Source of the DNA: MESE01 sp036675035
GTDB lineage: Bacteria; Pseudomonadota; Gammaproteobacteria; Burkholderiales; Burkholderiaceae_D
Reading direction: 5' to 3'
Assembly: GCA_036675035.1 (NCBI GenBank)
Contig: JAKFFO010000189.1
Coordinates: forward strand, 1 to 29,103
Length of the DNA stretch: 29,103 nt
Shown: positions 14,640 to 23,885 of the stretch, piece after piece
Position numbering within the stretch: the first letter of the stretch is position 1
How the letters are laid out: each line of letters opens with the position of its first letter
The notes under the pieces: generated by a model
The model's input: only the letters and a program-made list of their open reading frames with translations
Databases searched by the model: none
Told to the model about the DNA's origin: nothing
Made by a program: the position numbers and the translations under genes

Positions 14640-16934
14640 ATGGCGTTTAAACTACCGTTTTCATCAAAGGTCAAAAAAGGAGGATCCGCCGAAAAGGGTG
14701 TGGTAGCCGCGCAGGATCCCCGTTCGACTGGAAGCTCTGGAAGCCCTGCGCCGGCAACGTCCGCCGCCACTGTCGGTGGAATCGCTGCCGGCGCCAATCC
14801 GAACGCCACTGTCATTGGCGATGCGTTGCAGAAAAGAGGTCGCATACGACTGCCGATTATCGGCAAACTGCCTTTGCAGAGGCAGGTTCGTATTCTTCTT
14901 ATGCTGCTCGGCGCGTCATTGTTTGCAGGCTCGGTTTTTGTGTACCTGAATACGACGGAGTCGAGCATTAATTCGCTCCAGACGCAGATTGCCGGTGATG
15001 CCCTGATGCATTCGCAGCGGATCGGTAAGGCAGCTCCAAACGCGATTCAAGGTAATCCGGAAGCGTTCAAGCAGCTGGAAGACAGCCGCAAGAAGTTCAA
15101 CCAGGATTTGACGATTTTATCGAAGGGCGGAAATTACGAAGGTCGTAAGATCGATCCGCCTCCGGCACGGCTGGCGGCAACCCTGGCCGAAACGAGCAAG
15201 GTATGGGCCAGTTCGGACAAGGCTGCAGAAACAATTCTTAACCTCAAGGCGGAATTGACCGGATTCGGGACAACTCTTCAAGCTCTTAATGCATTGTCGC
15301 CTAGCCTGCTGGAATTGACGGAGCAGATTTCGACGCTCAAGGCGCAAGGTGGTGCATCACCCCGGGAAATCTCCGCTGCAGGACAGCTGGTCATGTTGAC
15401 GCAGCGGCTTGGACGAAGTGCAAATGAGTTTCTGACGTCTGAAGGCGTGAACCCGGAAACGGCATTCCTGCTGGGTAAAGACACCAATACTTTCCGCGAT
15501 ATCACTGAAGGCTTTCTGAACGGAAGCGAAGTGTTGCGCCTGTCCGCGACCAAGGATCCGGATACGCGGGACAAACTGCTCGACCTGCAAGACGTGTTCA
15601 AGGAATACCAGCAATCGGTCGCAAGCATTCTTGGAAACCTGCAAAACTTTATCGCGGCCAAACAGTCGGAGCAGTTGATTTTTACCGAAAACGAAGCGCT
15701 GAAAGAACGCATCACCAAGTTGCAGCAAACTTACCGCGGTCGTGAAGATTCGTTCAACTGGACTTTCTGGGCCATGTTGAGCTGTGCATTGCTGGCGCTG
15801 GTGTCCGCGGCCGGTGTCGCGCTGGTGTTCCTGCAGGACGGTGCAAACCGTACCAGGGAAGCAGAATTGCGGCGTGAAGCGGCGGAAGCGCAACGGCAAA
15901 TGGCGCAGCAGCAGGAAGAGGAAGCAAAAGCCGCGAACGACCAGAACCAGGCAGCTATTTTGCGGCTGATGAATGAATTGCAGGAAGTGGCGGACGGCGA
16001 CTTGACTGTGCAGGCGACTGTGTCCGAAGACATTACCGGAGCAATTGCCGACTCCCTGAACTATACGGTGGAAGAGTTGCGCGGCCTGGTAGGGCGGGTG
16101 ACCCTGACTGCCGAGCAGGTAACCTCCGCGTCCAACCAGGCGCAAAGTATTTCGACCGAACTGCTTGCAGCGTCGCAAAAGCAATCGAAAGAGATTCAGG
16201 AAACCGGCCAGGCGGTACTCGAAATGGCGGTACAGATTACCGATGTATCCAAGTCCGCGAACGAATCGGCTGAAGTTGCGCGCCAATCGGTGACTGCTGC
16301 AGAACAGGGTTCGAAGGCGGTGGAAAACGCGATCAAGGGTATGAACGAAATTCGCGAACAGATTCAGGAAACTTCAAAGCGAATCAAGCGGCTCGGTGAG
16401 TCGTCCCAGGAGATTGGCGAAATCACCGAACTGATTTCCGACATTACCGAGCAGACCAACGTGCTGGCGCTGAACGCGGCAATTCAGGCTGCATCGGCCG
16501 GCGAAGCCGGTCGCGGATTCTCGGTGGTTGCGGAAGAGGTTCAGCGCCTGGCGGAACGGTCCGGCGAAGCGACCAAGCAGATCGGTGCGCTGGTTCGTAC
16601 CATTCAGACCGATACGCACGATGCGGTTGCCGCTATGGAAAAATCAACGCAGGGTGTGGTCGAAGGAGCAAAACTGTCCGACGCCGCCGGTGCGGCACTA
16701 TCCGATATTCAACGCGTGTCGAACCAGCTGGCAGAACTGATTCAGGGTATTTCGCTGGCGACGGAGCAGCAGGCAACATCGGCAAACGGCGTCGCGCAGA
16801 ACATCCAGAATATTCTGACCGTAACCGAGCATACGCAAGAGGGTACGCAACAGACGGCGCGGTCAATTCGCGAACTATCCAAGCTGGCCGAGGAATTGAA
16901 GAATTCCGTGTCACGGTTCCGTGTAGCTGCTTGA
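14640..16934 (+). CDS. pilJ: Type IV pilus chemoreceptor PilJ (methyl-accepting protein)
   Basis: PilJ is an inner-membrane receptor feeding the ChpA kinase. In this 764-residue protein the first membrane segment is at about 84-104 (VRILLMLLGASLFAGSVFVYL) and the second at about 374-399. They enclose a periplasmic region with PilJ-type helices (LMHSQRIGKAAPNAIQG; LVMLTQRLGRSANEFL). A HAMP-like segment follows at about 440-490, then a long methyl-accepting coiled coil. The conserved hairpin tip is near 603-635 (LALNAAIQAASAGEAGRGF). About 80 residues precede the first membrane segment, rich in Ala, Gly, Ser and Pro, longer than the Pseudomonas protein. There is no C-terminal pentapeptide for CheR docking. 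TAGGAG (14626-14631) lies 8 bases before the ATG. Confidence 0.95.
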   Translation: MAFKLPFSSKVKKGGSAEKGVVAAQDPRSTGSSGSPAPATSAATVGGIAAGANPNATVIGDALQKRGRIRLPIIGKLPLQRQVRILLMLLGASLFAGSVFVYLNTTESSINSLQTQIAGDALMHSQRIGKAAPNAIQGNPEAFKQLEDSRKKFNQDLTILSKGGNYEGRKIDPPPARLAATLAETSKVWASSDKAAETILNLKAELTGFGTTLQALNALSPSLLELTEQISTLKAQGGASPREISAAGQLVMLTQRLGRSANEFLTSEGVNPETAFLLGKDTNTFRDITEGFLNGSEVLRLSATKDPDTRDKLLDLQDVFKEYQQSVASILGNLQNFIAAKQSEQLIFTENEALKERITKLQQTYRGREDSFNWTFWAMLSCALLALVSAAGVALVFLQDGANRTREAELRREAAEAQRQMAQQQEEEAKAANDQNQAAILRLMNELQEVADGDLTVQATVSEDITGAIADSLNYTVEELRGLVGRVTLTAEQVTSASNQAQSISTELLAASQKQSKEIQETGQAVLEMAVQITDVSKSANESAEVARQSVTAAEQGSKAVENAIKGMNEIREQIQETSKRIKRLGESSQEIGEITELISDITEQTNVLALNAAIQAASAGEAGRGFSVVAEEVQRLAERSGEATKQIGALVRTIQTDTHDAVAAMEKSTQGVVEGAKLSDAAGAALSDIQRVSNQLAELIQGISLATEQQATSANGVAQNIQNILTVTEHTQEGTQQTARSIRELSKLAEELKNSVSRFRVAA

Positions 16935-16964
16935 TATAACGATCGCACTCCAGTTGTCTGCTGG

Positions 16965-17052
16965 TACGAGTTTTTGATGACTCGTATTCGCGTCAAATCA
17001 GTGTACGCAGTGATAACCTGTCGACTCAGGTTGTCACTTCTTGAATTCAAGA
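16965..17052 (+). promoter_or_regulatory. Three inverted repeats in the pilJ-chpA gap
   Basis: The 125-base gap holds three self-complementary elements. TACGAGT/ACTCGTA (16965-16971 and 16980-16986) has an 8-base loop. TGATAACCTG-TCGACT-CAGGTTGTCA (17011-17036) has a 10-bp stem with one G-T pair. TCTTGAATTCAAGA (17039-17052) is a perfect 14-base palindrome overlapping the AAGAGG ribosome binding site of chpA. None has a T-run. Confidence 0.5.
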
Positions 17053-17059
17053 GGCAGTC

Positions 17060-20000
17060 ATGACCACCCATTCTTCCGCCTTTCCGCAAGGCGCCCGAGA
17101 CAATTTCGATACCGGACCGCTGTCCTGGGTCATGGGTGAAATACGCGAATCGCTCGCGCGCTCGAAAACGGCCGTTGAAGAAGCGTTGACACAAGACGCA
17201 GAAGGCCAGTCCACAACCTTGCGCCACGCCAAAACCTATCTGCACCAGGCCCATGGCGCGTTGCAGATTGTCGATGTGGACGGCGTCGCGATCGTGACGG
17301 AAACGATCGAAGATTTGCTGGACCGTCTGGATTCCGGCCAACTGGCACTTTCCGAAGATGTCGCCCAGGCTATTGTCAATGCATGCGCGGCCGTAACCGA
17401 ATATCTGGAAGAACTGCTGGCTGGCGCGCAACACCAACCGGTTCGCTTGTTCCCTTACTACCGATCGTTGCTGGAAGCCCGCGGCGCGGAAAGGATTCAT
17501 CCTGCGGATCTGTTTTTCCCGAATTTGTCGATCCGCCCACAGTTGCCGCTGGACGATGCGGCAAGTAGATCAACCGACTATGTTGTATTGCGTCAGCGCT
17601 TTGAAAGAGCGCTGCTGCCGTTCTTGAGAAGTCCCGATCAGGCGGGCCAGCGCGCAAGCGCGACAGCGATGTCGGACGTTATTGCCGAGGTGGGGCGGGC
17701 GCAAGCAAATCAACAATCCCGCGCGTTCTGGTGGGTCATGCAGGGATTTGCAGAAGCCGTGTCGTCTGGCAAAGTAACGAATGAAATCTACGTCAAGCAA
17801 TTGTTCGCGCGGATAAATCTGCAGATAAGGCGTTTGAGCGAAGGCTCCTCCAGCATCGGTGAACGGGTATTGCGCGATGCATTGTTCTTCATCGCACGTA
17901 CAGAAGATACGTCGCCGCTGCTGCTGCAGATTCGTACGGCATATCAGTTGGAAGGACTGGTTCCTGCCGATTACGATAAAAAACGTTACGGCCAGATCGA
18001 TGCGACAGCGTTGGCAACCGCGAAGGAGCGGTTATCGCAGGCAAAGAACATGTGGGGCCGTATTGCCAGCGGGGACACCAGCGCCGGACCTGCGTTCGAG
18101 CAGGAAATGGCCGGACTGATAGAGGCGGGCGCCAAGCTGAATGTGCCGTCATTATCCAAGCTGCTGCGCGAACTCGGAGGCATTGCCCGGCACGCTGCCA
18201 GATCCAATGCAAATGAAAGCGTCGGAATGGAGGTGGCGACCAGCCTTCTGTTCGTTGAGAATGCACTGAACCATACCAGCCGATTGACAGATAATTTCTC
18301 GGAACGCGCCGATGCGATGACGGCCCGGTTGCTGGCCATTGTCGCGGGGCAACAGCCTTCCGATACAGCGCCATGGCTCGACGACATGTCGCGCGAAGCG
18401 CAGCAGCGTCAAACGATGCTGGCATTGGCCGGCGAAATGCAATCGAGCCTGGGTCAAGTCGAAAAAATGCTGGACGAATATTTCAGCAACCCATCCAGGC
18501 GCACTTCACTGGCGCCAATCGACGCGGTCTTGCACCAGATCGAAGGCGCTCTGGCAATACTGGATCAAGACGATGCGATGCGGGCAGTGCGGCATACGCG
18601 CGCCGAAGTCAAACGTTTTGCCGACGCCGATCCGGATGCGGTTCCCGATGCAGAGGAATTCCAGCGCGTTGCGCAAAACGTCGGTGCCCTGAGCTTTTTT
18701 ATTGAGACATTGCAGCTTCATTCGGAGGGCGTGAAGAAGCGTTTTTCATTTGATGACCAGCTCGGCATCTTTCAGGCCAATCTGGTAAAAAAAAATGATG
18801 CGCCAGATTCCCCTTTTGAGTTCCCGGTCGCCGAATCAGCTGAGCCGGCGACCGCGGACTTCAATATCAGCCCGGACGTCTTTGCCGATCTTGAATTGCC
18901 GACGGTAGAGTCGGAACTCGCGCAACATCAACTGGAATCGGCCGATCTTGCCGTTTCGCTGGCGACCGAGCCGGACAATACATTATTGCAAGAGCAGTTA
19001 AAAGAATCGCTTGACCGCGTTCGTGCCGATGCCGCATTGCTTGACAATCCGGAAGCCAAAGAGCGCGCCAAGGTTGCAATCGATATTCTGGAGCGGCCTG
19101 ACTTTGCCGATTCCGCCGATGCATTGGCGGAAATCGTCGCGGCGACTTCGCCGGTAGTTGCGCCGTCCGCCTCAGCTGCGGTCACAGCACCAATACCTGA
19201 ATCGAATAGCGATGAGGCTGTCGATGCCGAATTGCTGGAGATATTTTTGTCGGAAGCGCAGGAAGTTCTGGACTGCGTGATGGCGACGGTTCCGCAACTG
19301 CGAAACGAAGCGCACAATCAGGAACATCTGACCACCTTGCGGAGATCGTTCCATACGCTCAAGGGAAGCGGACGGATGGTGGGCTTGATGGCTTTTGGCG
19401 AAGCAGCCTGGAGCATCGAGCAGGTACTTAACGTGAAGTTGTCCGAAGGGCAAGGCGGCTCACCGGATCTGTACGCGTTGCTGGACAAGGCTGCCGAAGT
19501 GCTCGGTGCCTGGGTAATGGATCTTCAAACGCAGGCAAGATCGGATCGCACGCCATTCGCGCTGGTAAATGCTGCAGAGCGCGTCAAGAACGGCGACTCA
19601 TTCGAATATGAAGACGGCGGCAGCGAAGCGGGCTTGGAAGCGGATGTGCCACAGACGGAAGAAATTGCGAACCAGAACCCTGTAAACATTCAGGCTCCGG
19701 CCGAGGCAACCGATCTGACATTCGACCTGCCGCAGGCGGAAGAAGCACAGATGTCGGATGCCGATCTCGCCGTCTTCCATATTGAGGAAGCCGTACCCGC
19801 GAACCAGGCGACAGAAGAAGCTGCCGTTGTCGCTTTTGATCTCGCTGAACCCGAGCTGTCACCGACGGCTGAAGTGATCAGTTTCCGTGATATTACGGGT
19901 TCCGACACCAAGGTCGATGACAATATCAAGAAAATCGGATCGCTAGAGATCAGCGTTCCCTTGCACAATATCTATACCGCCGAGACCGATGAACTGGTGC

Positions 20001-22978
20001 GGCTTCTGTCCCACGATATCGAAGAATGGCGTCACGAGCCTGAACGCCGCGTCAATATACTCGCGGTGCATGCCGCGCATTCTTTGGCGGGAAGTTCGGC
20101 CACGGTGGGTTTCGATTCGCTGCACGAGCCGGCATACGCGTTCGAGATGGTGTTGCAAACATTGGCACGCAAGCCGGTGCAACTTACTTCTGAAGAATAC
20201 GACACGTTGAGTCACAGCGTCGAGTGCCTGAAGCAGATGCTGAAGAAGTTCGCATTGTGCGAAATGCCGGAACAGGAACCGGACCTGGTCCGTATCCTTG
20301 AAGCCTTGCGCAGGGAAGTCGACGATCGCTTCGGGGCAATCAGCGGTGAACCGGATCCGGCACCTCCGGTTTTTGACGAAGCGGACGACGAAACCGTTGA
20401 TGATGGGACTGCCACGCCGGCAGAGCCGGCGCCTCTGCATATGGTGGATCGGCGCGCGCCGCAAGACGACATGGCGGCAGGAATGTCTTCCGCGGCCGAA
20501 CCGGCGCAAGCCGCAATTGACACGAATCCGGAGTCGCTTTTCGAACATCGCCGTGAAGCTGTCGTCGATCATTCGTTATTGCCGAAAGACGATCTTGACG
20601 CCGATTTGCTTCCGGTGTTCCTGGAAGAAGGCAGCGATATTCTGCCGCAGATGGGCCAGTTGATGCGGACATGGCAGCAGCAACCCGCTGATACTGCGTC
20701 TGCGCAGGCGCTGCTGCGCCTGTTGCATACGATCAAGGGAAGTGCTCGAATGGCCGGCGCAATGGGACTTGGCCAACACATGCATGAAATCGAGACGCGC
20801 ATCGAGCAAATTACGCGCTCGGGAGCGCCATCTTCAAGCGCCATTGAAGAATTGCTCGGCCGTCTCGATCACGGCTTGTACATGTTCGAACTGTTGCAAA
20901 ATCCCGATGCCGCCAAGTCGACGCCAGCGGTCAACGCTGTCGATGCTGCGCATGACCGGGTTGAGCAAATTGCGGAAAATGGCGAGCAGCCGCTGAATCA
21001 TGACATGGTGGTCTTGCCGTCATTGATACCCGCACCATCCGGTCACTCTGCTGTGGCGCCGTCCCCGGCACCGGCGGTGTCGGCAACTTCGGCTGCGGTC
21101 GCGCTGGTGCGGGTACGTGCGGATATCCTGGATCGTCTTGTAAATCAGGCCGGTGAGGTGTCGATCTCGCGCTCTCGGGTAGAGACGGAAGTCGATACGC
21201 TTCGCCAGTCGCTTTCGGAGTTGACTGAAAACGTGTCGCGCTTGCGCGGACAGTTACGGGAAATCGAAATACAGGCAGAAAGCCAGATGGCGTCGCAGAT
21301 GGCGCATTCTGTCGACCGCGGATTTGATCCATTGGAGTTCGATCGCTTTACGCGTCTGCAGGAACTCACACGCATGATGGCGGAAAGCGTCAATGACGTC
21401 GCATCGGTGCAGCAGAATCTGGCTAAAACCATTGATGGCGCCGGTGTCGATCTGACGGCGCAAGCGCGGCTGACCCGCGAACTGCAACAGGACCTGATGC
21501 GGGTGCGTATGGTGCAGTTTGCCAGCATATCGGAGCGTTTGTATCGGGTAACGCGCCAGGCATCCAAAGAGGTTGATAAACGAGTCAATCTTGATATACG
21601 CGGAAGTTCGGTGGAGATCGACCGAAGCGTTCTCGAGCGCATGGCCGGTCCGTTCGAACACCTGCTGCGCAATTCGATCGTGCACGGCATCGAGTCGCGC
21701 GAGCGACGTATCGCCGCAGGAAAGAACGAGACCGGCGAGTTGCTGGTTGAAATCCGGCAGGAAGGAAACGAAGTTGTTATCCAGTTTTCGGACGATGGGC
21801 AAGGCCTGAATCTTGAACGTATTCGCGACAAGGCCAAGGCGACCGGGTTGCTGGCGGACGACACAGAGTTGTCCGATGCCGAACTGAAGGATCTGATTTT
21901 CCATCCGGGCTTCTCGACCGCGCAGGAAGTCACTGAACTGGCAGGGCGTGGCGTCGGAATGGACGTGGTGCGTGCGGAGGCTGCCGCGCTGGGAGGTCGC
22001 ATTGCGATCATCAGCGAGCAGGGCAAGGGTGCGCACTTCATTATCCAGTTGCCGCTAACGTTGGCCGTCACACAAGTCGTGCTGCTGGCGACCGGTGGAA
22101 AGACGTACGCAGTGCCGTCGGTGCTGGTCGAACAGGTGCAGCAACTGAAAGCAAACTCGCTGGCCGCTGCCTATAACGACGGTGCGGTAATGTGGAACGG
22201 CAATCGGGTCCCCATGTATTATTTGTCCGGTCTGTTGGGGGATACCAACGCTGCGCCGCTGGCACAACAATATTCGCCGCTCGTCATTTTGAAAAGCGGC
22301 AATGATCGCGTTGCCATTCACGTCGACGAGATCATCGGCAACCGAGAGGTTGTGGTCAAGAATATCGGTCCTCAGCTGGCACGAATGATCGGCATTGCCG
22401 GCGCGACCGTTCTGGGCTCGGGCGGTATCGTATTGATCCTCGACCCGGTTCCATTGGCTCAGCGCGCAATGCACGAAAATGTTCGGGCGCCGCGAATCAT
22501 TCCATCCGATGTTCCAGACGGGCTCGGGGCGGTGGTCGAGATGGCGGCATCTGCGCCGGTTACGCCAAAATCCGAGCCGGTACAGGGATTGCGTACGCAA
22601 ACAATCGTGATGGTGGTGGACGATTCATTAACGGTGAGACGTGTTACGCAGCGTTTTCTTGTACGGGAAGGTTACCAGGTCGTGCTTGCCAAGGACGGCG
22701 TCGACGCGCTCGAACAGTTGCAGGTTATAACGCCTGACGTAATGCTGGTGGATATCGAAATGCCCCGAATGGATGGATTCGACTTGACGCGTAACGTCCG
22801 CAACGACGAGCGCACTCGACATATCCCGATCATCATGATTACGTCGCGTACCGCTACCAAGCATCGCAATTACGCAATGGAGCTCGGAGTAAACGAGTAT
22901 CTCGGGAAACCTTATCAGGAAAGCGAGCTGCTCAAACTGGTCACCGGTTTTGTCGATAAGCAAACACCGGTCGCATGA
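17060..22978 (+). CDS. chpA: ChpA/PilL-type hybrid sensor histidine kinase (CheA family)
   Basis: This 1972-residue CheA-like kinase is the core of the pilus chemosensory system. Two degenerate Hpt-like regions lie at about 50-110 (YLHQAHGALQIVD) and 440-560 (VLHQIEGALAILD). Three Hpt-like modules follow: His765 in FHTLKGSGRM, His1007 in HSLAGSSATVG and His1223 in LLHTIKGSARM. Acidic, Ala/Pro-rich linkers join them. The dimerisation domain is at about 1350-1420. The ATPase domain has the N box EHLLRNSIVHG (1533-1543), DDGQG (1578-1582) and GRGVG (1629-1633). A CheW-like domain lies at about 1665-1800. A C-terminal receiver has D1854, D1855 and phosphoacceptor D1898. All kinase residues appear intact. 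AAGAGG precedes the ATG, and a strong terminator ends the unit. Confidence 0.95.
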   Translation: MTTHSSAFPQGARDNFDTGPLSWVMGEIRESLARSKTAVEEALTQDAEGQSTTLRHAKTYLHQAHGALQIVDVDGVAIVTETIEDLLDRLDSGQLALSEDVAQAIVNACAAVTEYLEELLAGAQHQPVRLFPYYRSLLEARGAERIHPADLFFPNLSIRPQLPLDDAASRSTDYVVLRQRFERALLPFLRSPDQAGQRASATAMSDVIAEVGRAQANQQSRAFWWVMQGFAEAVSSGKVTNEIYVKQLFARINLQIRRLSEGSSSIGERVLRDALFFIARTEDTSPLLLQIRTAYQLEGLVPADYDKKRYGQIDATALATAKERLSQAKNMWGRIASGDTSAGPAFEQEMAGLIEAGAKLNVPSLSKLLRELGGIARHAARSNANESVGMEVATSLLFVENALNHTSRLTDNFSERADAMTARLLAIVAGQQPSDTAPWLDDMSREAQQRQTMLALAGEMQSSLGQVEKMLDEYFSNPSRRTSLAPIDAVLHQIEGALAILDQDDAMRAVRHTRAEVKRFADADPDAVPDAEEFQRVAQNVGALSFFIETLQLHSEGVKKRFSFDDQLGIFQANLVKKNDAPDSPFEFPVAESAEPATADFNISPDVFADLELPTVESELAQHQLESADLAVSLATEPDNTLLQEQLKESLDRVRADAALLDNPEAKERAKVAIDILERPDFADSADALAEIVAATSPVVAPSASAAVTAPIPESNSDEAVDAELLEIFLSEAQEVLDCVMATVPQLRNEAHNQEHLTTLRRSFHTLKGSGRMVGLMAFGEAAWSIEQVLNVKLSEGQGGSPDLYALLDKAAEVLGAWVMDLQTQARSDRTPFALVNAAERVKNGDSFEYEDGGSEAGLEADVPQTEEIANQNPVNIQAPAEATDLTFDLPQAEEAQMSDADLAVFHIEEAVPANQATEEAAVVAFDLAEPELSPTAEVISFRDITGSDTKVDDNIKKIGSLEISVPLHNIYTAETDELVRLLSHDIEEWRHEPERRVNILAVHAAHSLAGSSATVGFDSLHEPAYAFEMVLQTLARKPVQLTSEEYDTLSHSVECLKQMLKKFALCEMPEQEPDLVRILEALRREVDDRFGAISGEPDPAPPVFDEADDETVDDGTATPAEPAPLHMVDRRAPQDDMAAGMSSAAEPAQAAIDTNPESLFEHRREAVVDHSLLPKDDLDADLLPVFLEEGSDILPQMGQLMRTWQQQPADTASAQALLRLLHTIKGSARMAGAMGLGQHMHEIETRIEQITRSGAPSSSAIEELLGRLDHGLYMFELLQNPDAAKSTPAVNAVDAAHDRVEQIAENGEQPLNHDMVVLPSLIPAPSGHSAVAPSPAPAVSATSAAVALVRVRADILDRLVNQAGEVSISRSRVETEVDTLRQSLSELTENVSRLRGQLREIEIQAESQMASQMAHSVDRGFDPLEFDRFTRLQELTRMMAESVNDVASVQQNLAKTIDGAGVDLTAQARLTRELQQDLMRVRMVQFASISERLYRVTRQASKEVDKRVNLDIRGSSVEIDRSVLERMAGPFEHLLRNSIVHGIESRERRIAAGKNETGELLVEIRQEGNEVVIQFSDDGQGLNLERIRDKAKATGLLADDTELSDAELKDLIFHPGFSTAQEVTELAGRGVGMDVVRAEAAALGGRIAIISEQGKGAHFIIQLPLTLAVTQVVLLATGGKTYAVPSVLVEQVQQLKANSLAAAYNDGAVMWNGNRVPMYYLSGLLGDTNAAPLAQQYSPLVILKSGNDRVAIHVDEIIGNREVVVKNIGPQLARMIGIAGATVLGSGGIVLILDPVPLAQRAMHENVRAPRIIPSDVPDGLGAVVEMAASAPVTPKSEPVQGLRTQTIVMVVDDSLTVRRVTQRFLVREGYQVVLAKDGVDALEQLQVITPDVMLVDIEMPRMDGFDLTRNVRNDERTRHIPIIMITSRTATKHRNYAMELGVNEYLGKPYQESELLKLVTGFVDKQTPVA

Positions 22979-23001
22979 AACACGAATGTGCAAGCCCGAT
23001 G

Positions 23002-23032
23002 AAAAACCCCGCGAAATAAAGCGGGGTTTTTT
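23002..23032 (+). terminator. Strong intrinsic terminator after chpA
   Basis: AAAAACCCCGC (23002-23012) pairs exactly with GCGGGGTTTTT (23021-23031) around the 8-base loop GAAATAAA, ending in six T residues. It lies 23 bases after the chpA stop. The A-run on the other side would also let it work on the minus strand. Confidence 0.93.
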
Positions 23033-23207
23033 ATTGGGCGCAGGATTATCGAATCCGGTTTGATTTGTAGGTAAGGTCGTTAGGGCCAAATTAGCGAATG
23101 GAAAGTGGGCGCTCCCTGGAGACCGGTACGCGAGCGACAGCGGGAATACTGCCTTTGCGCTAATATGCGGGCCGGATAATCGGGATAAAAATGATAAAAT
23201 TGCCGTC

Positions 23208-23873
23208 ATGGTAAAGCGAAGCAAGACCCGCACATCTTCCTCCCAGCCTGGAACTTTCCAGCAGATGCCTGATTTTTCCGAACTTTCCAATATTGTGATT
23301 TCTTCCGAATTGAATCTTGCGAATCATTTCCTGATTGCGATGCCGTCGATGCTGGATCCGATATTCGGCGGCACCGTAATTTATCTTTGCGAACACAATG
23401 CCGATGGTGCGCTGGGTGTCATTATCAACAAGCCTACCGACATGACAATGGAGGTACTGTTCGACCGGATCGATCTCAAACTTGAAATTCAACCTGATAA
23501 CATACCGATGACGGAAAGGCCGGTGATGTTCGGCGGACCGGTCCAGGTCGATCGAGGTTTTGTCTTGCACTCTCCCGTCACTCCATTTTCTTCCACGCTT
23601 CGGATAACCGACGAGATCGCTCTAACCACATCCAAGGATATTCTTGAAGCCGTTGCCACGGGCAAGGGCCCGGAGAAATTCCTGGTCAGCCTCGGATGCG
23701 CAGGATGGAGCGCAGGTCAATTGGAGCAGGAAATTAGCCGCAATGGCTGGCTGACCGTTCGCGCAGAGCCGTCGATTGTCTTTGAATCACCCGTCGCCGA
23801 GCGTTTTGCCGCCGCGGTCAACCTTCTGGGCATCGATCCGATGATGCTGACCGGCGAAGCGGGTCATGCGTGA
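23208..23873 (+). CDS. yqgE: YqgE/AlgH family protein (UPF0301)
   Basis: This 221-residue protein belongs to UPF0301. Diagnostic segments are NHFLIAMPSMLDPIFGGTVI, YLCEHNADGALGVIINKP, MFGGPVQVDRGFVLHS and LGCAGWSAGQLEQEI.RNGWL. The family's biochemical function is not established. In proteobacteria it is usually encoded next to yqgF/ruvX, as here. The family core begins near residue 33, so ATG 23208 gives an unusually long basic lead. The in-frame ATG at 23265 (MPDFSEL) is an alternative start. No good ribosome binding site marks either. It opens a probable operon that runs through ruvX, pyrR, pyrB and pyrX. The preceding 175 bases contain only weak promoter-like boxes, around GATAAT (23175-23180). 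Confidence 0.92.
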   Translation: MVKRSKTRTSSSQPGTFQQMPDFSELSNIVISSELNLANHFLIAMPSMLDPIFGGTVIYLCEHNADGALGVIINKPTDMTMEVLFDRIDLKLEIQPDNIPMTERPVMFGGPVQVDRGFVLHSPVTPFSSTLRITDEIALTTSKDILEAVATGKGPEKFLVSLGCAGWSAGQLEQEISRNGWLTVRAEPSIVFESPVAERFAAAVNLLGIDPMMLTGEAGHA

Positions 23874-23885
23874 GCCGGCAGCGTA

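Noticed and set aside
21145..22071. Long minus-strand open frame (308 codons) inside chpA
   Set aside because: It is antisense to the conserved kinase domain. Its Ser/Arg-rich translation is the usual mirror of a GC-rich coding strand and shows no domain.
23150..23207. Promoter for yqgE using GATAAT at 23175-23180
   Set aside because: The nearest TTG-type -35 boxes are spaced 14-16 bases with poor matches, so it is only mentioned in the gene entry.
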